Of a stretch of DNA of 64,000 nt, positions 61,579 to 64,000 are shown in pieces; within the stretch, counting starts at the first letter, position 1, and every line of letters starts with the position of its first letter. The notes below the pieces were generated by a model. The model was not told the DNA's origin. It did no database searches and saw only the letters and a list, made by a program, of their open reading frames with translations. The position numbers and the translations under genes were made by a program. Origin of the DNA: Bacteroidetes bacterium 47-18 (GTDB lineage: Bacteria; Bacteroidota; Bacteroidia; Chitinophagales; Chitinophagaceae); contig MKSF01000024.1 of the NCBI GenBank assembly GCA_001897155.1, forward strand, positions 1-64,000, read 5' to 3'.

Positions 61579-61821
61579 GCAGGGGAAAAAAATCTCTGAA
61601 AACCAGATGAAATGGTGTGTTTTTGCAGTGTCCATTAAAATGGAATAAAAAAGAGAATTTTTCACAAACAGAAGCTTTCATTTTCTGCAAGGCCCTATGT
61701 GGATGCAAATGTTCAACTATCAGCCTGGGGATTGAAGCTTTTATACTTACGCTTGAATAAGTGACCCTTATTTTCTATAAGTTGTACTAAAAAATACAAA
61801 GAACCGAATGTCAGCCAAAGA

Positions 61822-63735
61822 CTATCGTTCTTTCAACTCCAATAGCAGTTGTACACGGGTACCTTTCCTTTCCGTTCCTTTAATAGTAAAAGAGCCTCCC
61901 AATGCTTTAAGCCTTTCCCTGATACTGTAAAGCCCCTGGCTTTCTTTATTTTCTGTAAAGCCAATACCATTATCCATTACCTCAATTTCCAGTTGTTCAT
62001 CCGTCCGTGTAAAAGTTACCTGTGCCTGTGTCGCACGGGAATGTTTGATAACGTTGTTCAGCAGTTCCTGGATGATGCGGTACAGCATCAGTTCCATATT
62101 AGGCGGAAAACGAAATCCGGGAGGGAGCTTATCATTTATACGGATATCCAGTATGCCGGTGTGGCTGATATCAGCTGCAAATTGGGCTATAGCAGAGAGC
62201 AACCCCTCTTTTGCGAGTGTCACAGGCAGCAAATCGTGCGCGATTCTCCGCACATCGGTATGGGTATTGCTAATCAGCTGCGCTATTTTTTCTAATTGTT
62301 CTTTTTTCTTTTCTTCGCTTAAAAAAGGGATAGATTGCAGGCTCATCTTGGCAGCACCCAGCATAGCCGCTACGCCGTCGTGCAGGTCTTTGCTGATACG
62401 GTTACGTTCCCGCTCCTCGCCGTTCATCATTGCTTTCAGCACGGCATTTTCGTTCTCCTGTTCTAGGAGTTTTAGTTTGCGCTGCTGGTTTCTTCTGTAT
62501 TGCCATATAAATATTGCCAAACTTAAAAGTACGGCACCGCCACCCATCAGCCAGTTGCGCATTTGTGCATCTTTCTGTTGTATCAAGAGTGCCTGCTCCG
62601 CTAACTGGCGCTCTTTTTTTTCTGTCTCGTATTTAGTGCTCATATCCCTTATAGCACTAATGTTTTGTTGCGACATCAGCGTATCCGTCAATGCCAGTTG
62701 CTCTTTATAACTCTGAGCTGCTTCTTTAAAAGCGCCCAGGGCAAAGTAAGATTCAGAGAGTACGGTCAGGCTCCTGGTCAACCCCAGGACATTGCCATAC
62801 CTGGAATTAATGGCTTTACTTTTCAAAGCATCTTCTATAGCCTGCTTATAGTTTTTCTGCAGGAATAATACTTTGGCTTTAACAGCATAAGCATCGGCAA
62901 CAAACTGGCTGTCAGCCAGTTTTAGGGCGTTTTGTACGGCTGATTTTGCACATAGCAAGGCAGAATCCAGTTGTTTTCTTTCCCTGTAAATATTTGCAAA
63001 CAGCATATCGCAAATTGCATTCTCCCAGTCTATCTCATATTGATTGTCCGGTTCTATATACTGCCGGCAAATAAGAGCCCAGTGATAAGCGGAATCTATT
63101 TTTTCCAGCCTCAGGTAAGTCTCCGCTAAATTGACGCTGACATTAAACTTATTGAGCTTGGAGTTGTTCAAAGAATTGCTGTAGACCCACGCTTTATAGT
63201 AGGTAGACAATGCCGTTATATCATCCTTAATATCCACATATACAGATGCCGTATTGCTGTAGTTCTGCGCTAGCTGTATGGAATCATTAATTGCTACATA
63301 ATGTTTCCGGGCTTCAAGAAAGTAGTGCAATGCAGAGTCTGTGGCAGCTTGGTAGGAATAGGCCGCTGCCATCAGGTTGGCCAGGTAACCTGCATTATAA
63401 TGTTCTCTCCTCCTGTCTGCGGTATGATACCCTTTAGGCAAATCCCTGAGTACGGCTTCAAACCTCCCCTTATCAAAATAATATTTACCCAGGATACAAT
63501 AAAAAGAGGTCAGGTATTCTTCATCCTTTTTGTCTTCCTGGAGCCGGATAGCTTTTTTATAATAATGGCTGCAATCGCCCGTATCTTTTGCTATACAGCC
63601 ACGCAGGGCTGTGAGCATTTCTTGCAAAGCTTCTGGTGCCTTTTCTAAATCCTGGTTGGTATGTACCTGTCCTGCCAGGTCGGTATTGGTGCATATCAGG
63701 AAAAGTATTATACTATAAATTCTGAGCTTTATCAT
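61822..63735 (-). CDS. TPR-containing sensor histidine kinase (HisKA_3 type)
   Basis: A 637-residue sensor. The signal peptide (KLRIYSIILFLICTNTDLAGQ) leads to a periplasmic TPR region (about residues 40-380), then a coiled coil, one transmembrane helix (WLMGGGAVLLSLAIFIWQYRR), and the cytoplasmic kinase: H-box RISKDLHDGVAAMLG with phospho-acceptor His452, N-box ELLNNVIKHS and G-box DNGIGF. It pairs with the response regulator just upstream. ATG 63735 is favoured; ATG 63756 would overlap the regulator stop by 8 bases. The input signal is unknown. Confidence 0.93.
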   Translation of the reverse strand: MIKLRIYSIILFLICTNTDLAGQVHTNQDLEKAPEALQEMLTALRGCIAKDTGDCSHYYKKAIRLQEDKKDEEYLTSFYCILGKYYFDKGRFEAVLRDLPKGYHTADRRREHYNAGYLANLMAAAYSYQAATDSALHYFLEARKHYVAINDSIQLAQNYSNTASVYVDIKDDITALSTYYKAWVYSNSLNNSKLNKFNVSVNLAETYLRLEKIDSAYHWALICRQYIEPDNQYEIDWENAICDMLFANIYRERKQLDSALLCAKSAVQNALKLADSQFVADAYAVKAKVLFLQKNYKQAIEDALKSKAINSRYGNVLGLTRSLTVLSESYFALGAFKEAAQSYKEQLALTDTLMSQQNISAIRDMSTKYETEKKERQLAEQALLIQQKDAQMRNWLMGGGAVLLSLAIFIWQYRRNQQRKLKLLEQENENAVLKAMMNGEERERNRISKDLHDGVAAMLGAAKMSLQSIPFLSEEKKKEQLEKIAQLISNTHTDVRRIAHDLLPVTLAKEGLLSAIAQFAADISHTGILDIRINDKLPPGFRFPPNMELMLYRIIQELLNNVIKHSRATQAQVTFTRTDEQLEIEVMDNGIGFTENKESQGLYSIRERLKALGGSFTIKGTERKGTRVQLLLELKER

Positions 63736-63748
63736 AAAAGTATTGCAT

Positions 63749-64000
63749 TTAAGCATATCCTAATGTTATCGCCTTCTTCACCAGACCGGCCATATTTTTA
63801 ACATCCAGCTTCAGCATCAGGTTGGAGCGGTGGTTCTCTACCGTTTTTTCCGAAATAAAGAGGTGTTCCGCAATTTCTTTCGTGGTTTTTTCATCTACTA
63901 TCAGCCCCAGTATTTCTTCTTCTCTCCTGGTTAATGCCGCTTTTTGTGTGGCTACGCCCTGCTGAAAAAATACATCTTTTACCTGCGGGCTGAAAAACTG
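63749..64000 (-). CDS. LuxR/NarL-type response regulator, C-terminal part (runs off the window)
   Basis: The minus-strand frame is open from the window edge to TAA at 63749-63751 and encodes 83 residues. It contains the LuxR helix-turn-helix LTRREEEILGLIVDEKTTKE, IAEHLFISEKTVENHRSNLM and the end MAGLVKKAITLGYA. The receiver domain lies outside the window. It is immediately upstream of the histidine kinase gene on the same strand, so it is the cognate regulator and the pair is one operon. Confidence 0.9.
   Translation of the reverse strand, partial: QFFSPQVKDVFFQQGVATQKAALTRREEEILGLIVDEKTTKEIAEHLFISEKTVENHRSNLMLKLDVKNMAGLVKKAITLGYA

Overview
The window looks like a chromosomal segment of a member of the Bacteroidota, most likely near the Chitinophagales. 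The reasons are: the -7 element TAnnTTTG upstream of several genes and mostly weak Shine-Dalgarno sequences; type IX secretion (T9SS) C-terminal sorting domains; a long, insert-bearing IspG; a TonB receptor/HmuY pair; BatD; and EpsG and Pgl-type polysaccharide genes. No rRNA, tRNA or CRISPR array was recognised. The taxonomic call is inference from gene content.

Layout. 1-1.7 kb holds the surviving C-terminal piece of a glycan-binding-domain protein and small hypothetical genes. 1.77-5.3 kb is housekeeping: a hotdog thioesterase and methylmalonyl-CoA epimerase on the minus strand, divergent from ispG and aroQ. 5.35-6.11 kb is a tandem array of about six 120-121 bp units, each able to fold into a stem-loop, followed by a bidirectional terminator. 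6.2-10.6 kb has a TPR protein, then arginine deiminase, a CtlX-like citrulline hydrolase and thioredoxin, which together predict arginine to ornithine conversion. 10.7-19.8 kb carries a lipoprotein, dnaE, a lipidated archaemetzincin, a WYL regulator, a UbiA prenyltransferase and a FucP-type sugar permease. 19.9-27.0 kb is one tight seven-gene run: batD, an EpsG-type polymerase, a glycosyltransferase, pglC, pglD, pglE and tmk. 27.0-37.6 kb holds a possible DUF695 protein, an FAD oxidoreductase, a TonB receptor with a HmuY-like T9SS protein, a glycosyltransferase, ychF and an M1 peptidase.

37.6-53 kb is the accessory part and is visibly AT-richer. It opens with a 1083-residue minus-strand protein that joins a Cas4/RecB-like iron-sulfur region, a DEDD-type RNase H-like exonuclease domain, an IS66-type DDE transposase and four integrase-type repeats. 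Next comes an ion and pH homeostasis cluster: nhaA, a YwqK-like protein, a voltage-gated K+ channel with a zinc-ribbon tail, DUF389, DUF523/TudS, two small membrane proteins, a TrkH/KtrB gene cut by one in-frame TAG, KtrA and an amino-acid permease. An ornithine/alanine-racemase-like enzyme and a GNAT enzyme follow on the other strand.

53.2-64 kb encodes cell-surface and envelope proteins: a T9SS protein, an S74 tail-fibre-like adhesin and a large T9SS protein in one operon, a decayed WG-repeat gene, a lipoprotein, a WG/MORN-repeat protein and a membrane protein. It ends with a TPR sensor histidine kinase and its LuxR-type response regulator, which runs off the edge.
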